Source: Thiosocius sp963808165
GTDB lineage: Bacteria > Pseudomonadota > Gammaproteobacteria > Chromatiales > Chromatiaceae
Assembly (NCBI GenBank): GCA_963808165.1
Contig: CAWEET010000005.1
Coordinates: 186,001-250,000, forward strand
Length of the DNA: 64,000 nucleotides
Reading direction: 5' to 3'
The notes beneath the pieces were generated by a model, which made no database searches, was not told the origin of the DNA, and saw only the letters and a program-made list of their open reading frames with translations. Of this stretch, positions 1 to 8,730 are shown in pieces (the first letter of the stretch is position 1; each line of letters starts with the position of its first letter). The translations under genes were made by a program, and so were the position numbers.

Positions 1-219
1 ACCCTTGGGCTGACCTATCGCCCCGGCATCGTCCTGTTCGACGAGGGCCGCGAGATCGGCCGCATCCAGGGCCTGCTGTACCGCTATCATTTCCGCGAGA
101 TGCTGCGCTACGTCGGCGAGCGCCACTATCGTGAATACCCGGACAGCTTCTACGACTATCTGGACGTGAAGACCGCCGAGATCCTCGCGTCGGGGAAGGA
201 CGTGGACCTCGGCGAATGA
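1..219 (+). CDS. Thioredoxin-fold protein, C-terminal part
   Basis: Only the last 72 codons are in the window; the start lies upstream. The peptide begins in what looks like the cis-proline loop of a thioredoxin fold (TYRPGIVLFDEG), followed by the last beta strand and a helix (GRIQGLLYRYHFREMLRYVG), and ends in an acidic tail. This fits the C-terminal third of a thioredoxin-related or SoxW-like periplasmic protein. The CxxC active site would lie outside the window, so redox activity cannot be confirmed. A GC-rich hairpin follows the stop codon. Family call by eye only. Confidence 0.6.
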   Translation, partial: TLGLTYRPGIVLFDEGREIGRIQGLLYRYHFREMLRYVGERHYREYPDSFYDYLDVKTAEILASGKDVDLGE

Positions 220-224
220 GGTCC

Positions 225-252
225 GGCTGCGGCATCTCCCGGTGCCGCAGCC
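225..252 (+). terminator. Hairpin after the thioredoxin-fold gene
   Basis: A perfect 10-bp inverted repeat (GGCTGCGGCA / TGCCGCAGCC) with an 8-nt loop begins 6 nt after the stop codon and is followed by TTATCG. The stem and position fit an intrinsic terminator, but the T-tract is poor. Confidence 0.5.
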
Positions 253-568
253 TTATCGCGCCGGTATCCCGTGGCCAGCGCGCGCCTGTTGCCTGGACGG
301 AATCGGGATCGGCCACTCGGACGCCGACTGGCCTGCATGTGCATGTGTCACCGTTTTTCGTTTCGAGGGCGTCGAGACGCCACTGTGGCGAGGTGCACGG
401 AGCGAAAGGCGGTGAAGGCGTAGCCGACACTGCGTCGAACCGGCTGAAGCGAGTATGCAGCGTCACAGCGCGAGGATCGGCGTCCGCAGCAGGAAATCGG
501 TGAGACGCGCAGGCGGTCCGCCGGGCACCGGCCCAGGCGCGGGCGACACGACCGGGCACGCAGCAGGT
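253..568. other. Gap with no recognisable gene
   Basis: This stretch separates the thioredoxin-fold gene from the 3' end of the ferredoxin oxidoreductase cluster on the minus strand. Short open frames exist on both strands but have the look of GC-rich chance frames and resemble nothing I know. No inverted-repeat element or RNA gene was seen. Confidence 0.5.
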
Positions 569-2197
569 TCAGTCGACTTCCGGTTCCATGCGTATCGCGC
601 CGCAGGGGCACTCGGCGACACAAAGGCCGCAGCCCTTGCAGTAGTCGTAGTTGAACTCGAAACGTTTGCCGGGCCCGAGCTTGATCACCGCGTTGTCCGG
701 GCAGACCCCATAACAGGTGTCGCATTCGAAGCAGTTGCCGCAGGACATGCAGCGTCGCGCCTCGTACAGGGCATTGGCCTCGTCCAGGCTGCCGACGACC
801 TCGTCGAAAGTCGACTGGCGACGGATAATGTCGAGCACCGGTCGGATGGTCTTGGGGGCGTCCGAGTAGTACCAGGTGTTCAGCCGGTCGTAGGTGGCCA
901 GTTCGTGCTTGGCTGGACCCTGATAGGTGGAACCGCTCAGATAGGCATCGATGGCCCGCGCGGCCTTCTTGCCATGTCCGACCGCCGCAGTCACGGTTTT
1001 TTCGCCACCGATCATGTCGCCACCGGCAAAAACCCCGGGGCGGCCGGTCATCAAAGCGGCGTCGATCCGGACCTGTCCGCGCTCGATATCGAGCCCGGCA
1101 ACGCCACTGAGGAAGTCCAGGTCGACGTCCTGACCGAGCGCCAGCACCACCGAATCCGCCTGCATGGTCTCGAACTCGCCGGTTGGCTGGGGCGCGCCGT
1201 TCTCGTCCAGCTCCATCTTTTCGACCGTGATGCCCTCCTGGTCGGCCGCCTTGATGGTGCTGAGCCACTTGACCTTGACCCCTTCCTCCAGGGCCTCGCT
1301 CACCTCGTGACTGTGCGCGGGCATCTTCTCGCGCGTGCGCCGATAAACGATGACCGATTCTTCGGCGCCCAGTCGGCGAGCGGTGCGTGCGACGTCGATC
1401 GCGGTGTTGCCGCCGCCGTAGACGACCACGCGACGCCCCAGCAGCGGTTTGTCCTCTCCTTCCATCTGGTGCAGCACCGCGACCGCATCGGTGATGCGTT
1501 GCGCATCGCCCGCCGGAATGTAGGCGCGCTTTCCGATCTGCGATCCGACACCGAGGAAGCAGGCATCGAAACCCTCGTCCTGCATGGTTGCCTGAACGTC
1601 GTCGACGCGCTGACCGAGGCGCAGATCCACGCCCATTGCGACGATGCGTTGCACATCATCGTCCAGTACCGAGCGCGGCAAACGGTATTGCGGGATGCCG
1701 AAGCGCATCATGCCGCCTGCCGCCGACTCGGCCTCGAAGATCACCACGGCATGGCCATGCCGTCTCAGATGATAGGCAGCCGACAGTCCGGCCGGACCGG
1801 AACCGATAACCATGACCCGCTTGCCGCTGTCGGATGGCACCGGGTCGAACTGCCAGCCCTGGCGGTTGGCCTCGTCACCGAGGAATCGCTCGACCGCATT
1901 GATACCTACCGACTCATCGAGCTGACCGCGGTTACACGCGCCTTCGCAGGGGTGATAGCAGACCCGGCCCATGATCGCGGCCAGCGGATTATCGCGGACC
2001 AGCAGGCGCCAGGCGGTCTGGTAGTCACCCTCTTCGGCGTGGAACAGCCACTGCTGGATGTTCTCCCCGGCTGGACATGCAGCGTTGCAAGGCGGCAGCC
2101 GGTCGACATAGACCGGGCGCTCGGTGCGCCACGACCCTGTCAGGTTGGCCAGGCTGGAACCGACATCGAGGGTTATCGCATATGGCTTTCGCATCAC
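569..2197 (-). CDS. GltD-like NAD(P) oxidoreductase with C-terminal ferredoxin domains
   Basis: A 542-residue flavoprotein of the glutamate-synthase small-subunit family. The N-terminal Fe-S domain has its cysteines at about residues 37-88 (CNAACPAG, GRVCYHPCEGACNR). A FAD Rossmann motif (GSGPAG) lies near residue 132, a second nucleotide-binding motif (GGGNTAID) in the middle, and two 4Fe-4S clusters at the end (CMSCGNCFECDTCYGVCP, CKGCGLCVAECPCG). Its start overlaps the porB stop by 4 bp, so it is the last gene of the por operon. I infer that it couples the 2-oxoacid:ferredoxin oxidoreductase to NAD(P)H by electron bifurcation-like or direct transfer; the direction is unknown. Confidence 0.85.
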   Translation of the reverse strand: MMRKPYAITLDVGSSLANLTGSWRTERPVYVDRLPPCNAACPAGENIQQWLFHAEEGDYQTAWRLLVRDNPLAAIMGRVCYHPCEGACNRGQLDESVGINAVERFLGDEANRQGWQFDPVPSDSGKRVMVIGSGPAGLSAAYHLRRHGHAVVIFEAESAAGGMMRFGIPQYRLPRSVLDDDVQRIVAMGVDLRLGQRVDDVQATMQDEGFDACFLGVGSQIGKRAYIPAGDAQRITDAVAVLHQMEGEDKPLLGRRVVVYGGGNTAIDVARTARRLGAEESVIVYRRTREKMPAHSHEVSEALEEGVKVKWLSTIKAADQEGITVEKMELDENGAPQPTGEFETMQADSVVLALGQDVDLDFLSGVAGLDIERGQVRIDAALMTGRPGVFAGGDMIGGEKTVTAAVGHGKKAARAIDAYLSGSTYQGPAKHELATYDRLNTWYYSDAPKTIRPVLDIIRRQSTFDEVVGSLDEANALYEARRCMSCGNCFECDTCYGVCPDNAVIKLGPGKRFEFNYDYCKGCGLCVAECPCGAIRMEPEVD

Positions 2198-3195
2198 GCC
2201 TCCTCCTGTTCACGCAGGCCGAAGCGCCGGATATTGCGGTCGGCCGCTGCCTGCAACCTGGCGATCACCTCGACCTGGAGCACCGGCTTGAACAGATGGG
2301 CGAAGCGCCTCTGCAGCCTCAGGTACTCTTCCACCCGCACCGGTCGGCGGATGGTGTGTCGGTCGGTGACCTCGCCACGTTCCGCCTCGAACACCGGGAA
2401 CAGCCCGGACTCGGTCGCCAGACGGGCCAGCTTCACCGTGTCGTGTGGCGCGGAACCCCAGCCGAGCGGGCAGGGCACCAGGATATGGATGTAGCGCGCG
2501 CCATGGATCGACATCGCCTTGGTGACCTTGGCCTCGAGGTCGCGCACGTCGGCGACCGATGCGGTGGCGACATAGGGGATCTCGTGCGCCATGGCGATCA
2601 ACGGCACGTTCTTGCCCTGTCCGAACACGTTGCCCGGTTCCGGCCCCACCGCCTGACTGGTGGCGGTGCGTGCCCCCGGCGGGGTGGCCGAGGAGCGCTG
2701 CACCCCGGTGTTCATATAGGCCTCGTTGTCGTAACAGATGTACAGCACGTCGTCGTTCCGCTCGAACATGCCGGACAGGCAGCCGAAGCCGATGTCGGTG
2801 GTGCCGCCGTCGCCGCCTTGGGCTACCACCCGGGTCTCGCTGCGGCCCTTGACGCGCAGCGCGGCGGCCACGCCGGTCGCGACCGCGGCGGTGTTACCGA
2901 ACAGCGAGTGTATCCAGGGGACCTGCCAGGATGTCTGCGGGTACGGGGTCGAGAACACCTCCAGGCAGCCGGTCGCGTTTGCCGCGATCAGGCGGTTGCC
3001 GGTCGCGCGCATCGCCGCATCGATCGCATAGCGTGCACCCAGTGCCTCGCCGCAGCCCTGACAGGCCCGGTGGCCCGAGTTCAGCGAGTTGGTGCGCTCC
3101 ATCGTCGACTGCACCGAACGCTCGGTCTCGCTGAGGAGACGGTTGCCCACCGTGAAGGTGCCGGTCTGGTAAAACTTTACGTGTGAAGTCCTCAC
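2194..3195 (-). CDS. porB: Pyruvate/2-oxoacid:ferredoxin oxidoreductase, beta subunit
   Basis: The TPP-binding subunit, 333 residues. Cluster ligands are visible at C45 and C48 (ACQGCGE) and C77 (ATGCLE), and the TPP/Mg motif runs from GGDGG (about 127-131) to NEAYMNTG (about 157-164). It starts with GTG, with AAGGGGG seven bases upstream. The approximately 30 residues before MERTNSLNSG are longer than usual, so a later ATG at 3102 is possible. It lies 12 nt after porA and overlaps the GltD-like gene. With PorA and PorG it should interconvert pyruvate (or a related 2-oxoacid), CoA and acyl-CoA plus CO2 using ferredoxin; the exact substrate cannot be read from sequence. Confidence 0.88.
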   Translation of the reverse strand: MRTSHVKFYQTGTFTVGNRLLSETERSVQSTMERTNSLNSGHRACQGCGEALGARYAIDAAMRATGNRLIAANATGCLEVFSTPYPQTSWQVPWIHSLFGNTAAVATGVAAALRVKGRSETRVVAQGGDGGTTDIGFGCLSGMFERNDDVLYICYDNEAYMNTGVQRSSATPPGARTATSQAVGPEPGNVFGQGKNVPLIAMAHEIPYVATASVADVRDLEAKVTKAMSIHGARYIHILVPCPLGWGSAPHDTVKLARLATESGLFPVFEAERGEVTDRHTIRRPVRVEEYLRLQRRFAHLFKPVLQVEVIARLQAAADRNIRRFGLREQEEA

Positions 3196-3207
3196 CGCTT
3201 AGCCCCC

Positions 3208-4461
3208 TTAGCCAATGTGGTCGGCGACACTGCCGAGTTCGCGCAGGATGTTCTCTGCGACCGGTCCGGAGCGGCGCTGTGTTTCCAGACGCTCGATCTC
3301 GCGATGGATCACATCGTGTCGCAGGTCGAGGAAGGTCAGGGGCTCGAGGACGTCGCGATGTGCCTTGAGCAGGGTCTCGCGCAGGGACGCCTGGGTAATC
3401 GCCCGCCCGCCGAGTCCGGCGATGACGGTGTGCACCGGCAGACCGGCCCCGGCCAGCGCCATGCGCACGTCGGTGGAGACGATGCCACCGATGCCGACGG
3501 CCAGTGATTTTTCGATCACGACGACCCGCTTCGCCTGCCGTAGGGTCTCGCGCAACCGCTTTGCCGGAAATGGCCGAAACGAGGTGATGCTGACCGAACC
3601 GATGGAGACGCCCTCGTCACGCAGTCCGTCCACGACATCCTTGATGGTGCCGTTCACCGAGCCGAGCGCGATGACCAGTGTGTCGGCATCTTCGCTGCGG
3701 TAGGGATGCAGCAGGCCGCCGGATGGACGGCCGAACTGCTCCGCGAACTCCTCCGCGAGTTCCGGTATCAGCCACAGGGCCTGCATCTGCCGATAGTGGG
3801 CCAGATAGCGGACCTCGGTGAACGCCTCGGGTCCGACCATGGCTCCGATCGTTACCGGTTGTGCTGGGTCGAGCACCTGGCGCGGTTCGTAGGGCGGCAC
3901 GAAGTCGTCGACCTGCGCCTGCGACGGGATATCCACGCGCTCGTAGGCATGCGTCAGAATAAACCCGTCGACGCAGACCATCACCGGCACCGACAGCTCC
4001 TCGGCCAGCCGCACCGCCTGGATGTGCAGGTCGACCGCTTCCTGGTTGGTTTCGGCGTAGAGCTGGATCCAGCCGGCGTCGCGCATCGACATGCTGTCCT
4101 GCTGATCGTTCCAGATGTTGATCGGTGCGCCGATCGCGCGATTGCCGATGGTCATCACGATCGGCAGCCCGAGTCCGGAGGTGTTGTACACTGCCTCGGC
4201 CATGAACAGCAGGCCCTGGCTGGCAGTCGCCGTGTAGGCTCGCGCACCGGTAGCGCTCGCGCCGATCGCCACCGACAGTGCAGCGAACTCGGATTCGACG
4301 TTGATGAATTCGCAGTTTGTCACCTCGCCGGCTTTGACCATCTGCCCGAGGTTTTCCACGATATGGGTCTGCGGCGTGATCGGGTAGGCACAGATGACCT
4401 CGGGGCGGCACAGGGCCACCGCCTCCGCAACGGCCCGGGATCCCTCGATCTGTTTCAACAT
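3208..4461 (-). CDS. porA: Pyruvate/2-oxoacid:ferredoxin oxidoreductase, alpha subunit
   Basis: A 417-residue alpha subunit. The N-terminal YPITPQTHIVE motif and the following PYR-domain sequence (INVESEFAALSVAIGASATG) are typical of PorA, and the C-terminal half carries the transketolase-like domain (LVIALGSVNGTIKDVV). The start codon lies inside the last codons of porG (7-bp overlap), indicating translational coupling. It forms the active site together with PorB. Separate alpha, beta, gamma and NAD(P)-linked subunits distinguish this enzyme from single-chain NifJ. Confidence 0.9.
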   Translation of the reverse strand: MLKQIEGSRAVAEAVALCRPEVICAYPITPQTHIVENLGQMVKAGEVTNCEFINVESEFAALSVAIGASATGARAYTATASQGLLFMAEAVYNTSGLGLPIVMTIGNRAIGAPINIWNDQQDSMSMRDAGWIQLYAETNQEAVDLHIQAVRLAEELSVPVMVCVDGFILTHAYERVDIPSQAQVDDFVPPYEPRQVLDPAQPVTIGAMVGPEAFTEVRYLAHYRQMQALWLIPELAEEFAEQFGRPSGGLLHPYRSEDADTLVIALGSVNGTIKDVVDGLRDEGVSIGSVSITSFRPFPAKRLRETLRQAKRVVVIEKSLAVGIGGIVSTDVRMALAGAGLPVHTVIAGLGGRAITQASLRETLLKAHRDVLEPLTFLDLRHDVIHREIERLETQRRSGPVAENILRELGSVADHIG

Positions 4462-5039
4462 GATGCAGCTGCCCCCTGCAGCGCGGAATCGACCAGCGCA
4501 AAGGCGGCCCGCGCCGCGGCAATATTGCTGGTGGCGATTTTGCCTTTGAATTTTTGCTCGATGGCGGCCGCCACCGAATCGAACTGGATAATACCGGTCA
4601 TTGCGGCGAACCCACCGAGCAGGGCGGCGTTCGGTAGTGGCCTGCCGACGTGCTCGAGTGCCAGTTGTGAGGCGGGTAGCGCCACCACGCCGATCGCCGG
4701 GTGAGCGGCGAAGAAATCATCGAGGCCGAGTTCGGACATGTTGCGCGTTGAATTGATCAGCAGGCAGCCGCGCTCCGACAGGCCTTCGAACAGGTTCACC
4801 TGATGGAGCAGCGTGGTGTCCTGAATGATCAGCGCGTCCGGTGCCATCACCGGCTCGCGCAACCGGATCTCTTTGTCGTCGATTCGGCAGAATGCCATCA
4901 CCGGCGCCCCCATCCGCTCCGAACCGAAACTGGGAAACGCCTGGGTGTGTTTTCCTTCGAGAAATCCGGCGACGGACAGCATTTCGGCGGCGGTGACAAC
5001 GCCCTGTCCCCCCCTGCCGTGTATCCTCAGTTGAAACAT
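4455..5039 (-). CDS. porG: Pyruvate/2-oxoacid:ferredoxin oxidoreductase, gamma subunit
   Basis: The 194-residue gamma subunit, first gene of the por operon. It opens with the family signature FQLRIHGRGGQGVVTAAEML and continues with SFGSERMGAPVMAFCRID. The open frame extends further upstream, but ATG at 5039 is preferred because GGGAGGG lies 6-7 nt before it and the protein then begins exactly where the family does. Gene order is porG-porA-porB-GltD-like, all overlapping or nearly so. The 128 bp to the GNAT gene upstream should hold the operon promoter; I could not fix one with confidence. Confidence 0.88.
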   Translation of the reverse strand: MFQLRIHGRGGQGVVTAAEMLSVAGFLEGKHTQAFPSFGSERMGAPVMAFCRIDDKEIRLREPVMAPDALIIQDTTLLHQVNLFEGLSERGCLLINSTRNMSELGLDDFFAAHPAIGVVALPASQLALEHVGRPLPNAALLGGFAAMTGIIQFDSVAAAIEQKFKGKIATSNIAAARAAFALVDSALQGAAASC

Positions 5040-5167
5040 TGCGACCCTCCCGCTGAAGCATGACGCGCTTCCGTGGAGGGTTAGCTTAGCGTATAGAAAC
5101 TGGTCGGGTGTGGCTGTCGTATGGTCGCGGTGGATGTCACTTCTGCGCGACCACCCACGTCGGCGCA

Positions 5168-5677
5168 TCAGCCGCGGTGTCGACTCGAGACCACGGCCTG
5201 CCAGTAGCGCCCGGAATAGTCGCGTTGGCTGTCGTCGACCGGCAGGTGCCGCAGGCCCTGTGCGGCGAAGTAGGCCTCGGCATCCCGCTGCGCCTTCACC
5301 AGGACGCCATCAAACCCCCCGGCGGCGGCCTGCGCCATGACGGTCCGCAACAGGCGTGACCCGATGCCGCGTTGATGCTGCGCCGGGGCGACATACAGCC
5401 CGTGCAGCAGCAGGCCCGACCGTTCGGCGGGACATTCCCGGGGGTTGGCCGGCTCCCATGCCGCGACCCCCAGGATGTCGGCGTCACCGGCTGCGCGGGC
5501 GAGGGCGAAGCACAGGTGCTGCCGGTCGGCCTCGCTGTAGCGGTAGATCGGTAGCACGAGACGCCTGACCCGGTCGGGGAGGTCCCAGGTCGTCAGCGCG
5601 GCCTCGACCACGGCATTGATGGCTGGCAGCTCAGTCGCGCGGGGCGTGCCGGTTGTGATCCTTGTCGGTGCATGCAT
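5168..5677 (-). CDS. GNAT-family N-acetyltransferase
   Basis: A 169-residue single-domain acetyltransferase. The acetyl-CoA motif A is clear near residues 93-112 (LYVAPAQHQRGIGSRLLRTV), followed by a typical motif B with an AEAYFAAQGL turn. It starts 9 nt after the glutathione reductase stop, so it is probably the third gene of the prx-gor transcript. The acetyl acceptor cannot be predicted. Its place behind two peroxide-defence genes may be operon convenience rather than function. Confidence 0.75.
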   Translation of the reverse strand: MHAPTRITTGTPRATELPAINAVVEAALTTWDLPDRVRRLVLPIYRYSEADRQHLCFALARAAGDADILGVAAWEPANPRECPAERSGLLLHGLYVAPAQHQRGIGSRLLRTVMAQAAAGGFDGVLVKAQRDAEAYFAAQGLRHLPVDDSQRDYSGRYWQAVVSSRHRG

Positions 5678-5686
5678 GGCTTTCTG

Positions 5687-7097
5687 TCAGACCGCCTCTT
5701 TCCATTCGATGCCGGTGTCGATGCCGTGATGCGGATACGGCTCGGGCTCCGCCACCTTCATGGTCACCAACTCCTCGGCGCTGATCGGGTGAATCGCGAT
5801 GGTATTGTCGAAATCCGCCTTGGTGGCGCCCATCTTCACTGCCACTGCGAAGCCCTGCAGCATTTCGTCGACATTGTCACCGACCAGATGGATTCCTGCG
5901 ACGCGCTGCTCGTCGCCGATACAGACGAGTTTCATCGCCGTCGTGACGCCGTGCTCCGAAAGCGCGTGGCGCATCGGTGTGAAGTCGGTCTTGTATACCG
6001 TCACCTTGTCGTGCCGCTCGCGTGCCTGCGACTCGGTCATGCCGACCGTGGCGACCGGCGGGTGGGCGAACACCACACTCGGGATGTTGTCGTAGTCGAC
6101 CCGACTCGACGGTTGATTGCCAAACAGGCGGTCGGCCAGGCGCCGGCCGGCGGCGATTGCCACCGGCGTGAGCGGTGTGCGCCCGGTGATGTCGCCGATT
6201 GCATAGATGCCAGGCACATTGGTGTTCTGGTAATCATCGGTCGGGATGATGCCGTTGGCCCGGGTCTCGACCCCGGCCCTGTCCAGCGCGAGCCCGCGCG
6301 TGTTTGGCGCGCGGCCGACCGCCCATATCACCCGGTCGAAGCCGTCCAGGCGTTCGCCATCGCGGGCATCCAGCGCAATGCCATGATCGGTGCGTGCGAG
6401 TCCCGCGACATGGAAGCCGAGGCGCAGCCCGATCCCCTGCTTTTGCATCTCCCCGGCCAGCACCTCGCTGATCATCGGGTCGAAGCTTTCGAGCACCCGC
6501 TCCTCCAGTGCGACGACCGTGACCTCGGAGCCGAGCGCCCGCAGCACGCCGGCGAACTCGACACCGATGTAGCCGGCGCCGATGATCGCCACTCTGCGTG
6601 GCTGATCGGTTAGTTCGAAGAAACCGTCCGAGGTGATGCCGAGCCCGGCACCCGGCACCGGCGGTACCAGCGGCCGGCCGCCGGTCGCGATCACGATGTG
6701 ACGCGGCGCTGTAGCGCTGCCCGCCGACCTCGACGGTGTGGGCGTCGACGAAGTGTGCCGTGCCATCGATGCGGGTGATGCCGCTGTCGACCAGGTAGCC
6801 ATCCCAGTAGTTATTGATCCTCGCGATGTAGCGCTGGCGGCCTTGCACCAGCTTGCGCCAGTCGGTGGCTTCGCGTCGGGCCGGTACACCAAAGGCATTG
6901 GCATCGTTGACCGCATGCGCCAGGTTGGCCGCGTACCACATCACCTTTTTCGGCACGCAGCCGTTGTTGACGCAGGTCCCGCCCACCTTGCCGGCCTCGA
7001 TCACCGCGACTCGCCTGCCGTACTGCGCCGCCTTTTCGGCGACAGCCAGGCCGCCACTCCCGCCACCGATGGTGATCAGATCAAAATGCGTACTCAT
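5687..7097 (-). pseudogene. gor: Glutathione reductase, interrupted by a frameshift
   Basis: Glutathione reductase in two frames. From ATG 7097 the first frame gives the FAD motif (LITIGGGSGG), the redox pair C42/C47 (GTCVNNGCVPKK) and sequence to VEVGGQRYS. The remainder, from PRHIVIATGGRP through the NADPH domain to the dimerisation-domain motif HPISAEE, lies in a second frame. Comparing YSPRHIVIATGG with the usual family spacing, one extra base near 6707 would account for the break. All family motifs survive on both sides, so this is either a very recent mutation or a sequencing/assembly error. A Shine-Dalgarno GGGAG precedes the start. It would regenerate GSH for the upstream peroxiredoxin. 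Confidence 0.85.
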
Positions 7098-7211
7098 TTT
7101 ACTGCTCCCGAAAACTGTCTGTTGCTGCGAATGGTTCTCCGCCGGTGCTTCGCTCGCCGCGGACGAGCGTGTGCAGGACACGCCGCCCGCGGCAAGGGCA
7201 TCGTCGGACAA

Positions 7212-7964
7212 TCAGGCGGCGGCCTTGTCGGGCCGACCGAGATACTCCTCGAGCCTTTCCGAACCGCCGACGTGCTCGCCATTGATGAATACCTGCGGCA
7301 CCGTGGATGCCCCGGCCACCGCGCGCAGCGTGACTTCACTGAAGTCCCGATTCAGCATCAGTTCGTCGTAGTCCACGCCGGCATCGCGCAGCAACCCCTT
7401 GGCGCGCACGCAGAACGGACAACCTTCACGCGTGAAAACGGTCACATCGAGCGGTTTTGCGGCATTCGGAGCGATGTGCGCGAGCATGGTGTCGGCATCG
7501 GAGACCTCGAAGGGGTCGCCCGGCAGGTCCGGCTCGATGAACATCTTCTCTATCACGCCGTCCCTGACCAACATCGAATAGCGCCAGGAGCGTTCGCCGA
7601 AGCCGAGCTCCTGCTTCGGTACCAGCATGCCCATGCCCCGACTGAAGTCGCCGTTGCCATCTGGCAGGAAGGTGATGTTCTCGGCCTTCTGCTCGGCACG
7701 CCATTCATTCATGACGAACGCGTCATTGACCGAGATGCAAACGATCTCGTCGACCCCGTTGCGCTTGAGCGCGGGTGCGAGCTGGTTGTATCTGGGCACA
7801 TGGGTCGACGAGCAGGTCGGGGTAAATGCGCCGGGCAGCGCAAACACCACCACCGTCTTGCCACTGAAAACCTCGTTGCTGCTGACGTCGACCCACTCAT
7901 GGTCTCGGCGGGTACGAAAAACAACGTTCGGGACGGTCTGACCCTGGCGATTTTGCGAACTCAT
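7212..7964 (-). CDS. Glutathione-dependent peroxiredoxin-glutaredoxin hybrid
   Basis: A 250-residue fusion of a Prx5-type peroxiredoxin (residues about 5-160, peroxidatic Cys C51 in PGAFTPTCSSTH) and a C-terminal glutaredoxin (about 172-245, CPFC at 182-185 and TVPQVF). The class reduces peroxides with GSH through its own glutaredoxin domain, as characterised for Haemophilus and Chromatium hybrids. The next gene is glutathione reductase, giving a complete GSH cycle in one operon. A strong ribosome site (AGAGGAG) precedes the ATG. A sequence matching the OxyR dimer half-site lies about 95 bp upstream. Confidence 0.93.
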   Translation of the reverse strand: MSSQNRQGQTVPNVVFRTRRDHEWVDVSSNEVFSGKTVVVFALPGAFTPTCSSTHVPRYNQLAPALKRNGVDEIVCISVNDAFVMNEWRAEQKAENITFLPDGNGDFSRGMGMLVPKQELGFGERSWRYSMLVRDGVIEKMFIEPDLPGDPFEVSDADTMLAHIAPNAAKPLDVTVFTREGCPFCVRAKGLLRDAGVDYDELMLNRDFSEVTLRAVAGASTVPQVFINGEHVGGSERLEEYLGRPDKAAA

Positions 7965-8058
7965 CTGATGCTCTCCTCTGTGATTTGCATTGACATCCGG
8001 TGAGTGCAGTTTCGCGAACCGGCCTCGATTAGTGAAATTGTTTGTCTTAAATCGTTCG

Positions 8059-8073
8059 ATAGCTTTTAACTAT
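8059..8073. promoter_or_regulatory. Candidate OxyR binding half-site
   Basis: ATAGCTTTTAACTAT fits the OxyR dimer element ATAGnTnnnAnCTAT at every fixed position. A second element at the correct 7-bp spacing is only weakly present (about 8037-8051 on one side). It lies about 95 bp upstream of the peroxiredoxin-glutaredoxin hybrid, a common OxyR target, and about 105 bp upstream of the divergent exported-protein gene. Sequence match only. Confidence 0.4.
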
Positions 8074-8178
8074 TTTATGCGTGTCCCCGTCGGCATTGTC
8101 CGCGTGCTGTGGAGTCGATCATTCTCGTCGACTGGGTTTCCCGGTAGACTGCGCGCACCTTTATCAACGATGGATTGC

Positions 8179-8691
8179 ATGATGCGTAAACTTTTTTCCA
8201 CGCTCGCGCTGGCGCTTGCCGGATTTCTGCTGGCCCCGTCGTCGGCGGTGATGGCGCAGGACGCCAAGAACCCGACCTACGGCGACTGGGGTTACAACTG
8301 CGACAAGTCCCCGGATGGCAAGGACGAGTTGTGCTACGTGTTTCAGAATGTAACCAAGACGGATGGTGGGCAGTTGGTGTTGGGGGCCCGCGTTGCCTAT
8401 CGTCAGGGCGAGTCCGAGCCGATGATTGTGCTGACTGTTCCGCTCGGCTCGTTGTTGCCGCCCGGCGCGGCGCTGACGATGGAAGGCGTCGACCCGGTTG
8501 AACTGGACTATTTCCTCTGCGCGGAGGACGGTTGCACCACGATTGCGAAACCCTTGCCAGCCGCGATGATCACCGCGATGAAAAAGGGGGAGCAGGCGGT
8601 GGTTCGCGTGGCCGCCCCGAATCAGCAGGTGGTCGGTCTGCCGCTTTCGCTAAAGGGCTTTACCAAGGCGCTCGCGTCACTGAAGAAGTAA
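8179..8691 (+). CDS. Exported IalB-family (invasion-associated locus B-like) protein
   Basis: A 170-residue exported protein. MMRKLFSTLALALAGFLLAP forms a clear signal peptide ending near AVMAQDA. The mature part has family hallmarks: YGDWGYNCDKSPDG at the start, a WxxxC-type motif, paired cysteines near CAEDGC, and a beta-rich, basic C-terminus. The open frame continues upstream, but the signal peptide sets the start at 8179 or 8182; no strong ribosome site is visible. IalB-like proteins are widespread in proteobacteria and their biochemical role is unknown, despite the virulence-derived name. It stands alone, diverging from the peroxiredoxin operon. Confidence 0.7.
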   Translation: MMRKLFSTLALALAGFLLAPSSAVMAQDAKNPTYGDWGYNCDKSPDGKDELCYVFQNVTKTDGGQLVLGARVAYRQGESEPMIVLTVPLGSLLPPGAALTMEGVDPVELDYFLCAEDGCTTIAKPLPAAMITAMKKGEQAVVRVAAPNQQVVGLPLSLKGFTKALASLKK

Positions 8692-8730
8692 TTGTTAGAC
8701 GCTACTCTGGCTGGGTCGTCGGCTGGCGGC

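Noticed and set aside
455..2494. Long plus-strand open frames opposite the por genes
   Set aside because: Antisense shadows of strongly recognisable minus-strand genes in GC-rich DNA; no domains.
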